A DNA stretch of 64,000 nucleotides. Source: Chryseobacterium sp. CH21 (GTDB lineage: Bacteria > Bacteroidota > Bacteroidia > Flavobacteriales > Weeksellaceae). The stretch covers positions 26,701 to 90,700 of the forward strand of contig NZ_QICI01000071.1 of NCBI RefSeq assembly GCF_004119445.1, read 5' to 3'. Each line of letters begins with the position of its first letter. Position 1 is the first letter of the stretch. Positions 27,468 through 35,156 of this stretch are shown in pieces. A program made the translations under genes and the position numbers. A model generated the notes under the pieces. The model did no database searches, had not been told where the DNA came from, and worked only from the letters and a program-made list of their open reading frames with translations.

Positions 27468-28220
27468 CTAAAATTCAATAGAAAAAGAATCTCTGTCATT
27501 TAAAAACTGGAAGTGTTTTCTAAAATCTTTCAATTCCTCCATATATAATTCTGCAGATACAAGATTTCCATGTTTCTGGGAAATTTCTTTTCCATCCCCA
27601 AAGAAGCAGTGGGAGCTTTCCTGATAAAACAGATTATTTCCATCTGTCCCGATTCTGTTTAAACCAAATACAAAAGATAAATTTTCAATAGCTCTGGCTT
27701 TCAGTAAATGTTCCCATGCCCCTACTCTTTTCTCAGGCCAGTTGGCAACATATAAAATGGCATCATAATCATCATTATTCCTTGCAAAAACAGGAAAACG
27801 CAGATCATAGCACACCTGAAGGAGGAAACGTATTCCCTTATACTCAACAATTACTCTGTCTTTTCCAGGTGTATACACTTTATCTTCTCCGGAAAAGGAA
27901 AACAAGTGTCTTTTGTCATAAAAAGAGATTGTACCGTCCGGCTGTACAAAATACATTCTGTTATAAAAATTTCCATTCTGCTCTACGGGAGCACTTCCAC
28001 AGAATGCTGCATTTTTCTCTTTTGAAATCTTTTTTAAAAATTCCAGAGATTCATTATTTCTGTCCGAGACTTCAGAAGCATCCATACAGAAACCTGTAGA
28101 AAACATTTCCGGGAGAAGAAATATGTCTGCCTCCGCATTTTGCAGTTCGTTTTCTATGAGTTTAAAATTCTCAGTTTTATTTTTCCAGATGATATCTAAA
28201 TTAAGTCCTACAACTTTCAT
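27468..28220 (-). CDS. Nitrilase-family amidase, omega-amidase (YafV-like)
   Basis: This 250-residue carbon-nitrogen hydrolase carries the Glu-Lys-Cys triad: LLPEMFSTGF (Glu about 38), YDKRHLFSF (Lys about 104) and LLQVCYDLRFP (Cys about 137). The short length and context-free single gene fit the YafV/omega-amidase branch that hydrolyses alpha-ketoglutaramate, a by-product of glutamine transamination. The substrate is assigned by similarity only. It is cytoplasmic, with no signal. Confidence 0.85.
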   Translation of the reverse strand: MKVVGLNLDIIWKNKTENFKLIENELQNAEADIFLLPEMFSTGFCMDASEVSDRNNESLEFLKKISKEKNAAFCGSAPVEQNGNFYNRMYFVQPDGTISFYDKRHLFSFSGEDKVYTPGKDRVIVEYKGIRFLLQVCYDLRFPVFARNNDDYDAILYVANWPEKRVGAWEHLLKARAIENLSFVFGLNRIGTDGNNLFYQESSHCFFGDGKEISQKHGNLVSAELYMEELKDFRKHFQFLNDRDSFSIEF

Positions 28221-28441
28221 CTTTTATTCTTTTAAATTATTCCAAATATGAAGTATAAAAATACAGTTTTTATGATTAAAAAAAGGGAATTAACTGATTG
28301 AAAAATGAGTTTTATCTATAATAATCAAGCTTTATTTCTTAATAATTTATTAAAGTCTTCCATTTTTAGAGTACTGTCATTCTTTCGGTTTCATTTTTGA
28401 TAGAGATATTTTTTATTAATATCCTTAAAAATTAGAAATTT

Positions 28442-28882
28442 ATGAAGAAATTGTTTTTTATGGTGATGATCTGCTTTTTTGGTGCTATGGCGAATGCTCA
28501 GGCCTGGACAGGAAAGGGAGATCAGAAAATACAACTGGGGCTGAGTGCCTGGGGATATGGAACCGGAGTAACGGGAACTTATGATTATGGACTCAATCAA
28601 CTTATTTCAGTAGGAGCCGGAATTAACGGTTACTTTGACAATTATAAAAACAACGATAAGGATAATCGTGTTTTTGTTTTCGGGAGACTGAATTTTCACT
28701 TGCAAGAGGCTTTAAATCTACCTTCAAAATGGGACATTTATCCTGGTGTAGACCTTGGAGTATTAGGAAGAGACTTCGGAGTAGGTGCTCACATAGGAGC
28801 AAGATACTTCTTCACGGAGAAAATAGGAGTTTTTGCAGAGGTAGGTAATAATGGCAGTCTTGGTGTTTCTTTCAATTTATAA
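28442..28882 (+). CDS. DUF6646-like small outer-membrane barrel protein
   Basis: This is a 146-residue exported protein. A signal peptide (FFMVMICFFGAMANAQ) is followed by alternating aromatic/Gly strands typical of an eight-strand beta-barrel (KIQLGLSAWGYGTGVTGTY, QLISVGAGINGYF, GAHIGARYFFTEKIGVFAEV) ending in Leu after VSFN. This matches the Flavobacteriia family DUF6646. The function is unknown. It lies upstream of rseP but is separated from it by a strong terminator. Confidence 0.75.
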   Translation: MKKLFFMVMICFFGAMANAQAWTGKGDQKIQLGLSAWGYGTGVTGTYDYGLNQLISVGAGINGYFDNYKNNDKDNRVFVFGRLNFHLQEALNLPSKWDIYPGVDLGVLGRDFGVGAHIGARYFFTEKIGVFAEVGNNGSLGVSFNL

Positions 28883-28904
28883 TCAAATCGTCCTTAAATA
28901 TGAC

Positions 28905-28935
28905 AAAGCTTCTCGTTTCGAGGAGCTTTTTTATT
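28905..28935 (+). terminator. Terminator after DUF6646 gene
   Basis: The 11-base arms AAAGCTTCTCG / CGAGGAGCTTT (28905-28915 and 28919-28929) have one mismatch and a TTT loop, followed by TTTTATTT. Confidence 0.8.
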
Positions 28936-28964
28936 TGGCATAGTTTTGATAATTGTTACCTTTG
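28935..28964 (+). promoter_or_regulatory. rseP promoter
   Basis: TTG at 28935-28937 and TACCTTTG at 28957-28964 are separated by 19 bases, matching the Bacteroidota TTG / TAnnTTTG promoter. The rseP ATG is 25 bases downstream. Confidence 0.7.
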
Positions 28965-28988
28965 CAAATTAAAATCTAAAATTTATTA

Positions 28989-30479
28989 ATGGAAATAGCA
29001 ATCAAACTTTTTCAGTTCATTCTGAGCATCTCTATACTTGTGCTTCTTCATGAGCTTGGGCATTTTTTACCGGCAATATGGTTCAAGACCAGAGCAGAGA
29101 AGTTTTTCCTGTTTTTTGATCCTTACTTTTCTATATTCTCCATGAAGAAAATCAACGGAAAATGGCAGTATAAGTTTTTATCAAAAAATTTACCGGATTC
29201 TGAAGTAATAGAAGTGAATGGAAAGAAGGAAGAAGTTCCTATCGATATATCAAAACTTCCGGACAACGACTGGAGAAAACATCCTGAACAAACGAAATAT
29301 GGTATCGGATGGCTTCCTTTCGGAGGGTATGTGAAAATTGCCGGAATGGTAGATGAAAGCATGGATACTGCCCAAATGAGAAAACCGGCAGAGCCATGGG
29401 AATTCAGATCAAAACCGGCTTGGCAGAGACTGATCATTATGTTGGGAGGGGTTACAGTTAACTTTTTCCTTGCATGGTTAATCTACAGCTGTCTGTCTTT
29501 CTTCAACGGGGAGACGTATACGGATATCACTAAATTCAACAATGGTATTGAAGCAACTTCAGCCGGAAAGAAAATGGGATTCCAGAATGGTGACAAAATT
29601 ATCAGCGTAGACGGAAAACCTGCAGAAAGACTTGAAAATACTTCAATCAATATTCTTTTAGGAGATCATGTAACGGTAGACAGAAACGGACAGGAAGTTA
29701 CTTTCCCGGTAAATGCAGATGGTGTAGCAGATGTTCTTAAACAAAGAGAAGCAAAACTATACATCACTCCAAGAGTTTCTATGGTTATTGACTCATTGGC
29801 AACTCCTGCTTCTCAGGCATCTGGTCTTGCAAAAGGAGATAAAATTGTAGGAATCAACGGTAAGAAGGCGGCTTTCTTTGATGAAGTAAGTGCTCTTTTA
29901 AGTGAAAATAAAGGTAAAACAATTTCTGTAGACGTTGAAAGAAACGGAGCTGTACAGACATTACCAGCAGTTTCTGTTGATAAAAACGGAAAACTTGGGA
30001 TCGCAATTGATACAAAAAGCATCGCTAAAGATATTGTAACGAATAAAAAATATTCTTTCGGTGAGGCTATTCCAAGAGGATTTACAAGAACTATTGAAGC
30101 GTTAACCACTCAGGTTAAGCAGTTCAAAATTATGTTCAACTCTAAAGTTCAGGGTTATAAGAACGTTGGAGGACCTATTGCTATTGTAAAGAACATGCCT
30201 GTAGATAAAGATGCAGACGGAAGCTTTAAAATCAACTGGGTTGCTTTCTGGAGTTTTACAGCAATGTTCTCAGTATGGTTGGCATTCCTTAACCTAATTC
30301 CGATTCCAGGACTTGATGGTGGGCACGTTTTATTTACTTTATATGAAATTATTGTAGGAAAACCAGTTCCGCAAAAGGTTTTAGAAAATGCGCAGATGAT
30401 TGGAGTTATCTTCCTGCTAGGATTGATGTTACTGATCTTCGGAAGCGACATCTTCAAGGTATTTACAGGGAAATTATAA
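28989..30479 (+). CDS. rseP: RIP metalloprotease RseP (site-2 protease)
   Basis: RseP is an intramembrane zinc protease that cleaves anti-sigma factors or signal-peptide remnants. The 496 residues contain LLHELGHF (zinc HExxH, about residues 19-26) in the first membrane helix and two PDZ-like domains (about residues 200-270 and 285-350). The second zinc-ligand motif is NLIPIPGLDGGHVLF near 435, and a final helix follows. A cytoplasmic loop of about 100 residues after the first helix is typical of the Bacteroidota form. No anti-sigma gene is adjacent. Confidence 0.93.
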   Translation: MEIAIKLFQFILSISILVLLHELGHFLPAIWFKTRAEKFFLFFDPYFSIFSMKKINGKWQYKFLSKNLPDSEVIEVNGKKEEVPIDISKLPDNDWRKHPEQTKYGIGWLPFGGYVKIAGMVDESMDTAQMRKPAEPWEFRSKPAWQRLIIMLGGVTVNFFLAWLIYSCLSFFNGETYTDITKFNNGIEATSAGKKMGFQNGDKIISVDGKPAERLENTSINILLGDHVTVDRNGQEVTFPVNADGVADVLKQREAKLYITPRVSMVIDSLATPASQASGLAKGDKIVGINGKKAAFFDEVSALLSENKGKTISVDVERNGAVQTLPAVSVDKNGKLGIAIDTKSIAKDIVTNKKYSFGEAIPRGFTRTIEALTTQVKQFKIMFNSKVQGYKNVGGPIAIVKNMPVDKDADGSFKINWVAFWSFTAMFSVWLAFLNLIPIPGLDGGHVLFTLYEIIVGKPVPQKVLENAQMIGVIFLLGLMLLIFGSDIFKVFTGKL

Positions 30480-30506
30480 TTTTTTTAAAATTTTTCTTAA
30501 AAATAT

Positions 30507-30537
30507 TTGTAGGGTATAAATATTCGTCCTATATTTG
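30507..30537 (+). promoter_or_regulatory. Promoter of first tRNA-Asn
   Basis: TTG (30507-30509), 20 bases, then TATATTTG (30530-30537). The same arrangement and the following 20 bases recur before the second tRNA-Asn. Confidence 0.8.
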
Positions 30538-30559
30538 CACCACTTAAAACAAAGGACAT

Positions 30560-30633
30560 TCCTCCTTAGCTCAGTTGGTTAGAGCATCTGACTGTTAATC
30601 AGAGGGTCGCTGGTTCGAGCCCAGCAGGAGGAG
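30560..30633 (+). tRNA. tRNA-Asn (GTT), copy 1
   Basis: This is a 74-base cloverleaf. The acceptor stem is TCCTCCT / AGGAGGA, the D-arm GCTCAGTTGGTTAGAGC, the anticodon stem TCTGA / TCAGA around loop CTGTTAA (anticodon GTT), and the T-arm CTGG TTCGAGC CCAG. CCA is not encoded. It is identical to the copy at 34816. Confidence 0.97.
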
Positions 30634-30638
30634 CAAAA

Positions 30639-30667
30639 AGACTTACATTTCTGTAAGTCTTTTTTTG
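30639..30667 (+). terminator. Terminator of first tRNA-Asn
   Basis: The stem AGACTTAC / GTAAGTCT with loop ATTTCT is followed by eight or more T. Confidence 0.85.
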
Positions 30668-30736
30668 TACTTTACTCTGAACAATTATACAGCTATAACT
30701 AAAAAAGGAAGGCTTAGAGTGTTTTACCTCAGTAAT

Positions 30737-30912
30737 TTAAATTTAACACAAAGATTTAATGTCTTATTCTCAATTTTTAAGGAAGCAAAGATATACATCA
30801 ATAAAGTTGATTCTTTTGAAGCGTACACATAACCATTCAGCTTCATCAGCGACATTGTCACTTTCTTAGCTTCATTAACAATAGGATGACTAAATATAAC
30901 CTTTGCGTTTTT
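30737..30912. repeat. Degenerate AACnCAAAG-ended intergenic element
   Basis: Between the tRNA terminator and the tricorn-like gene (30668-31135) no gene is visible. Inside, AACACAAAG (about 30741) and CTTTGCGTT (about 30901) are near-perfect inverted ends around a gene-free 150 bases. This resembles CAAAG/CTTTG-ended intergenic repeats known from relatives (recollection, not tested). Confidence 0.4.
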
Positions 30913-31135
30913 TTATAACTAATGAGTCTGACACAAAAAAAGACAGATATTTGTTATTTTTCTTCAATCATTAAATATTCATCCGTTTCAATGAATATCA
31001 TCAGTCTTTAAGGCATTTTACCTGTAACGATTTCCTTAATACTCCGACTATTCTTTTATAGAGTAAAATTTTCCTCTACCACGACAAAGAATAATAAAAC
31101 CCAAATATAGTATTGTATAAATACCCAATTGTACC

Positions 31136-34100
31136 ATGAAGAAAACTATTATTTCATTATTAACAGCATTTTCTATTATAGGAATTTCTGCGCAGGAAAG
31201 GTCTTATTTTTTATCAAGTCCTTCCTTAAGCCCTGATGGAAAAACAGCTTATTTCGCTTATGATGGTGATATCTGGAAAGCAGATTCCAATGGAGGAAAT
31301 GCTTCAAGAATTACTGCCCTGGATGGAGAAGAAATCAATCCCCGTCTTTCACCTGATGGAAAATGGCTGGCATTCAGTTCTAACCAATATGGAAATTATG
31401 ATGTTTATGTAATGCCTGCAGGAGGAGGAACGATCAAACAGTTAACCTTCCACACGGGAAGAGACGAAATGGAAAGCTGGGCATGGGACAGCAAAACCAT
31501 CTATTTTACTTCCAGCAGAAATAATAATTTCGGCAGTTTTAAAACTACAATTGAAGGAAAAACACCTCAAAAGCTTTTCAATAATTATTTCAATAACACC
31601 AATGGCCTTGTAGAAACGCCCGCAGGAGAATATCTTTTCACAAGCTCTTCGGAAAGTGCTCATCAGGTACAGCGTAAACGTTATAAGGGAGAAAACAATC
31701 CCGATATTCTTGGATATAACCCAAAAAGTAACTCTTTCAAGCAGTATACCAACTATGAAGGAAAAGACTTCAATCCAAGCGTAGATAAAAACGGTATTAT
31801 TTATTTTATTTCTGATGAAAATAATGGAGAATACAATCTTTATAAACTCGAAAATGGCCAAAAGACCGCTTTAACGCAATTTGACACTTCGATTAAAAAG
31901 CCGTTTGTTTCAGCGGACGGATCAAAAGTTATCTTCGAAAAAGATTATCAGCTTTACACCTATGACGTTGCTTCAAAAAATACAACTCCTCTCCATATCG
32001 GCCTGAATACCAATAAAACATTGGAAAAAGAACAAAATTTCAATGTAGAAAACAATATTTCCTATTATGACGTCTCTCCTGATGGTAAAAAAATGGCGTT
32101 CATAAGCCGTGGCATCATATTCGTCTCAGATATTGAAGGAAAATTTGCACAACAGGTTTCTGATGGAAAAGAACGTGCAATGGAGGTAAAATGGCTGAAA
32201 GACAACCGTACTTTACTTTATAATCAAACTTATAATGGTTACCAAAACTGGTTTACAATTCAGGCAGACGGAAAAGGCCAGCCCAAACAATTAACGGAAG
32301 ATTTACGAAACAACCGGAACATCACTTTGAATAGTGACCTTTCAAAAGCCGTTTACTTAAGCGGAAGAGATGAAGTAAGATTATTGGATTTAAAAAGCCT
32401 TAAATCTACCACCATTGTAAAAGACGAAATCTGGGCATTCCAAAACTCAAGACCATCTTTTTCGCCTAATGATGAATATGTACTGTTCTCTGCAAAAAGA
32501 AACTTCGAGCTTGATATTTTCATCTATAATATCAAAAAAGCACAGACACTGAACCTTACCAATACCGGAGTTTCAGAAGAGGATCCCGTGTGGTCGCCTA
32601 ATGGCAAATATATTTATTTTGCGAGCGACCGAACCAATCCGTCTTATCCTTTAGGGATGCAGAAGTCTAACATTTACCGTATGGCTCTGGATTGGTTTGA
32701 CGAACCTTTTAAATCTGAAAAATTTGACAAACTTTTCACTGAAGAAAAGAAGGATGAAAAATCTTCCGATAAAGCAAAAAGCAAAGACAAGAAGGGCAAA
32801 AAAGAGGATGACAAGGATAAAGAGAAAAAGGAAGAAAAAGAACCTGTAATTAAAGAATTGAAGGTTAATTCTGAAGATACTTTGGACAGAATTGAACTGG
32901 TTACCGACCGATATGGATACCAGGATGATCCGGCAGTCTTCAATGATGATAAGAAAGAGGTTCTTCTTTTCAACTCTAATCAGGATAATGGAAAAAGACA
33001 GCTGTTTAAAAAGGTTTTCACAGATTTCGAGCCTGCTAAATCTGAAAAAGTATTCGATAAAGCAGCTTATTATCTAACAAAAAATGAGAAAAACCTATTC
33101 GCACTGATAGAAGGTAACATCTATAAAACAACCTTAGCAGCTTTAAAACCTGAGAAAATAAGCATCCAGTATAGTTTTGATAAAGATCTGGCATCCGAAT
33201 TTACTCAGATGTATGCCGAAGCATGGACAGGTGTGGAGGAAAACTTCTACGACGAAAAATTCCATGGTATTGACTGGAAAGCGAAAAGAGAACAGTACGC
33301 GAAATATCTTCCGTATGTACACAACAGAAATGATCTCCGAATTTTATTGAATGATCTTCTGGGTGAGCTTAATTCTTCACATACCGGATTTTCGTCTACC
33401 GGAAAAGAGGAAACAATGTATCTGAACTATTTTACAAACGAAACTGGAATTATCTTCAAACAAGATCAGCCTTACACCGTAGAAAGCATTCTTAGAAAAT
33501 CTCCGGCTTACCGCTCAGGAGTTGACATCAAACCTGGTGATCAGCTGACTTCTGTAAACGGAAAGAAGATTGACACCAATGAAAATATCGAAACTTATTT
33601 TACAAGTCCGAAAAAACAGGAAGAGCTTGTTCTGACTTTCAATCGTGATGGCAAAAATGTAACAACGAAAATACATCCGATTTCGAACGGAGAATTAAAA
33701 GGATTGCTTTATGATGATTGGATCTACAACAATCACCAGCGTGTAGATAAGCTTAGCAACAATCGTATCGCTTATTCCTGCATGAAAAATATGTCTACCG
33801 ATGAGCTAGACCGCTTCCTTTTGGATATGGTAGAACAAGAAAACAGAAAAGACGCTGTAATTCTTGATTTACGCTATAACACTGGTGGAAACGTACATGA
33901 CAAAGTATTGAATTTCCTATCTCAAAAGCCTTATTTACAATGGAAATACCGTGAAGGAAAAATAACTACCCAACCCAATTTTGCTCCTTCCGGAAAACCT
34001 ATTGTTCTTTTAATTAATGAAGCTTCACTAAGTGACGCCGAAATGACCGCAGCTGGATTCAAGGCCTTGAAACTGGGTAAAATTATTGGTCAGGATACGT

Positions 34101-34318
34101 ACCGCTGGATTATTTTCACATCAGCTAAAGGTTTGGTAGACGGATCTTCTTACAGATTACCTTCCTGGGGAACATATACTCTGGACGGACAAAATCTAGA
34201 AAAAACAGGAGTAAAACCAGACATCTATGTTAAAAATACCTTTATGGACCGTCTTCAGAACAATGATCCCCAGTTGGATAGAGCTGTTCAGGAAATCCTT
34301 AAAGATTTAAAGAAATAA
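31136..34318 (+). CDS. Tricorn-type S41 family protease
   Basis: This is a 1060-residue secreted protease (signal IISLLTAFSIIGISAQ). Residues about 25-330 and 330-560 are beta-propeller repeats (SPDGKTAYFAYDGDIW, LSPDGKWLAFSSNQYGNYDVY). A highly charged Lys/Asp/Glu linker lies at about 540-575. A helical core domain follows (WTGVEENFYDEKFHGIDW), then a PDZ domain near 780-860 and the S41 catalytic domain near 880-1050 with NEASLSDAEM (catalytic Ser). It probably degrades peptides in the periplasm. It lies alone between two identical tRNA-Asn genes. Confidence 0.9.
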   Translation: MKKTIISLLTAFSIIGISAQERSYFLSSPSLSPDGKTAYFAYDGDIWKADSNGGNASRITALDGEEINPRLSPDGKWLAFSSNQYGNYDVYVMPAGGGTIKQLTFHTGRDEMESWAWDSKTIYFTSSRNNNFGSFKTTIEGKTPQKLFNNYFNNTNGLVETPAGEYLFTSSSESAHQVQRKRYKGENNPDILGYNPKSNSFKQYTNYEGKDFNPSVDKNGIIYFISDENNGEYNLYKLENGQKTALTQFDTSIKKPFVSADGSKVIFEKDYQLYTYDVASKNTTPLHIGLNTNKTLEKEQNFNVENNISYYDVSPDGKKMAFISRGIIFVSDIEGKFAQQVSDGKERAMEVKWLKDNRTLLYNQTYNGYQNWFTIQADGKGQPKQLTEDLRNNRNITLNSDLSKAVYLSGRDEVRLLDLKSLKSTTIVKDEIWAFQNSRPSFSPNDEYVLFSAKRNFELDIFIYNIKKAQTLNLTNTGVSEEDPVWSPNGKYIYFASDRTNPSYPLGMQKSNIYRMALDWFDEPFKSEKFDKLFTEEKKDEKSSDKAKSKDKKGKKEDDKDKEKKEEKEPVIKELKVNSEDTLDRIELVTDRYGYQDDPAVFNDDKKEVLLFNSNQDNGKRQLFKKVFTDFEPAKSEKVFDKAAYYLTKNEKNLFALIEGNIYKTTLAALKPEKISIQYSFDKDLASEFTQMYAEAWTGVEENFYDEKFHGIDWKAKREQYAKYLPYVHNRNDLRILLNDLLGELNSSHTGFSSTGKEETMYLNYFTNETGIIFKQDQPYTVESILRKSPAYRSGVDIKPGDQLTSVNGKKIDTNENIETYFTSPKKQEELVLTFNRDGKNVTTKIHPISNGELKGLLYDDWIYNNHQRVDKLSNNRIAYSCMKNMSTDELDRFLLDMVEQENRKDAVILDLRYNTGGNVHDKVLNFLSQKPYLQWKYREGKITTQPNFAPSGKPIVLLINEASLSDAEMTAAGFKALKLGKIIGQDTYRWIIFTSAKGLVDGSSYRLPSWGTYTLDGQNLEKTGVKPDIYVKNTFMDRLQNNDPQLDRAVQEILKDLKK

Positions 34319-34340
34319 ACATTTCAGAATCATAATAAAA

Positions 34341-34368
34341 AGACTTACAGAAATGTAGGTCTTTTTTA
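34341..34368 (+). terminator. Terminator after tricorn-type protease gene
   Basis: The stem AGACTTAC / GTAGGTCT (one G-T pair), loop AGAAAT, then a T run. The stem is nearly the same as the two tRNA-Asn terminators, with the loop reversed in sense. Confidence 0.75.
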
Positions 34369-34762
34369 TAACCTCTTTGTTCTTTGAAATGATATAATCG
34401 TCTGATTAAATATTTTTATATCAGCTATAAAAAATCAGCATGAAAAGAATGTTATTCAGAAGTTGGATAAGCTAAAACTTAATTATAAATCAAATTTTTT
34501 CGATAACAACAATTTGACTCCTTATAAACTATTAAATCAAAAATTATATGATTATTTATGTTGAAAAACTTCTAACTTTTTATCTCAACAAAGTTGTATA
34601 AAAATAAAAACCAACCCCTGAGAAAGTTTTTTTACAAAGGTCATTATCCTATTTGTAATATTTATTTGAAGGTATTTAGAATTCAACAAAAAATAATCAA
34701 AATATTTCTTATTGAATTTCAATACATTTACTTAAAAATCTCTTTGAATAAGGGAGAAAAAC
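34369..34762. other. AT-rich gap with no visible gene
   Basis: There are about 390 bases between the protease terminator and the second tRNA promoter. It is very AT-rich, with stops in all frames. No repeat or RNA gene was recognised. Confidence 0.6.
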
Positions 34763-34793
34763 TTGACTGATATTAATATTCCTATTATATTTG
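34763..34793 (+). promoter_or_regulatory. Promoter of second tRNA-Asn
   Basis: TTG (34763-34765), 20 bases, then TATATTTG (34786-34793), matching copy 1 in spacing. The 22 bases after the box differ from copy 1 by a single base. Confidence 0.8.
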
Positions 34794-34815
34794 CACCACT
34801 TAAAACAAAGGAAAT

Positions 34816-34889
34816 TCCTCCTTAGCTCAGTTGGTTAGAGCATCTGACTGTTAATCAGAGGGTCGCTGGTTCGAGCCCAGCAGGAGGAG
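34816..34889 (+). tRNA. tRNA-Asn (GTT), copy 2
   Basis: The 74-base sequence is identical to the gene at 30560, with the same anticodon GTT, flanks and terminator. The two copies lie 4,256 bases apart as direct repeats. Confidence 0.97.
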
Positions 34890-34893
34890 CAAA

Positions 34894-34921
34894 AGACTTA
34901 CATTTCTGTAAGTCTTTTTTT
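34894..34921 (+). terminator. Terminator of second tRNA-Asn
   Basis: The stem AGACTTAC / GTAAGTCT, loop ATTTCT, then a T run; same as copy 1. Confidence 0.85.
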
Positions 34922-35156
34922 ATTTATAAATTGTAAAGAAGTAATGTAAGAATGCTTACTCTTTTCATTTGCAATTAATCCTCTGATTCTTATTCATTAA
35001 GCGTTAAAATTTCTCATTTAATTTTAATGAATGCGTATATAATTTTCGCTACATTTGCCGTTTTATACTATAGAATAAAAATATTTTATTTTTTTACCTA
35101 TTTTTTAAATAAACTGCATGCTTTTTGTTTATGCTAATTGCCTGAAGAAACGAATG

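Noticed and set aside
30560..34889. tRNA-Asn pair as attachment sites of an integrated element
   Set aside because: Both copies are complete tRNA genes with promoters, and only one cellular protease gene lies between, with no integrase or phage gene.
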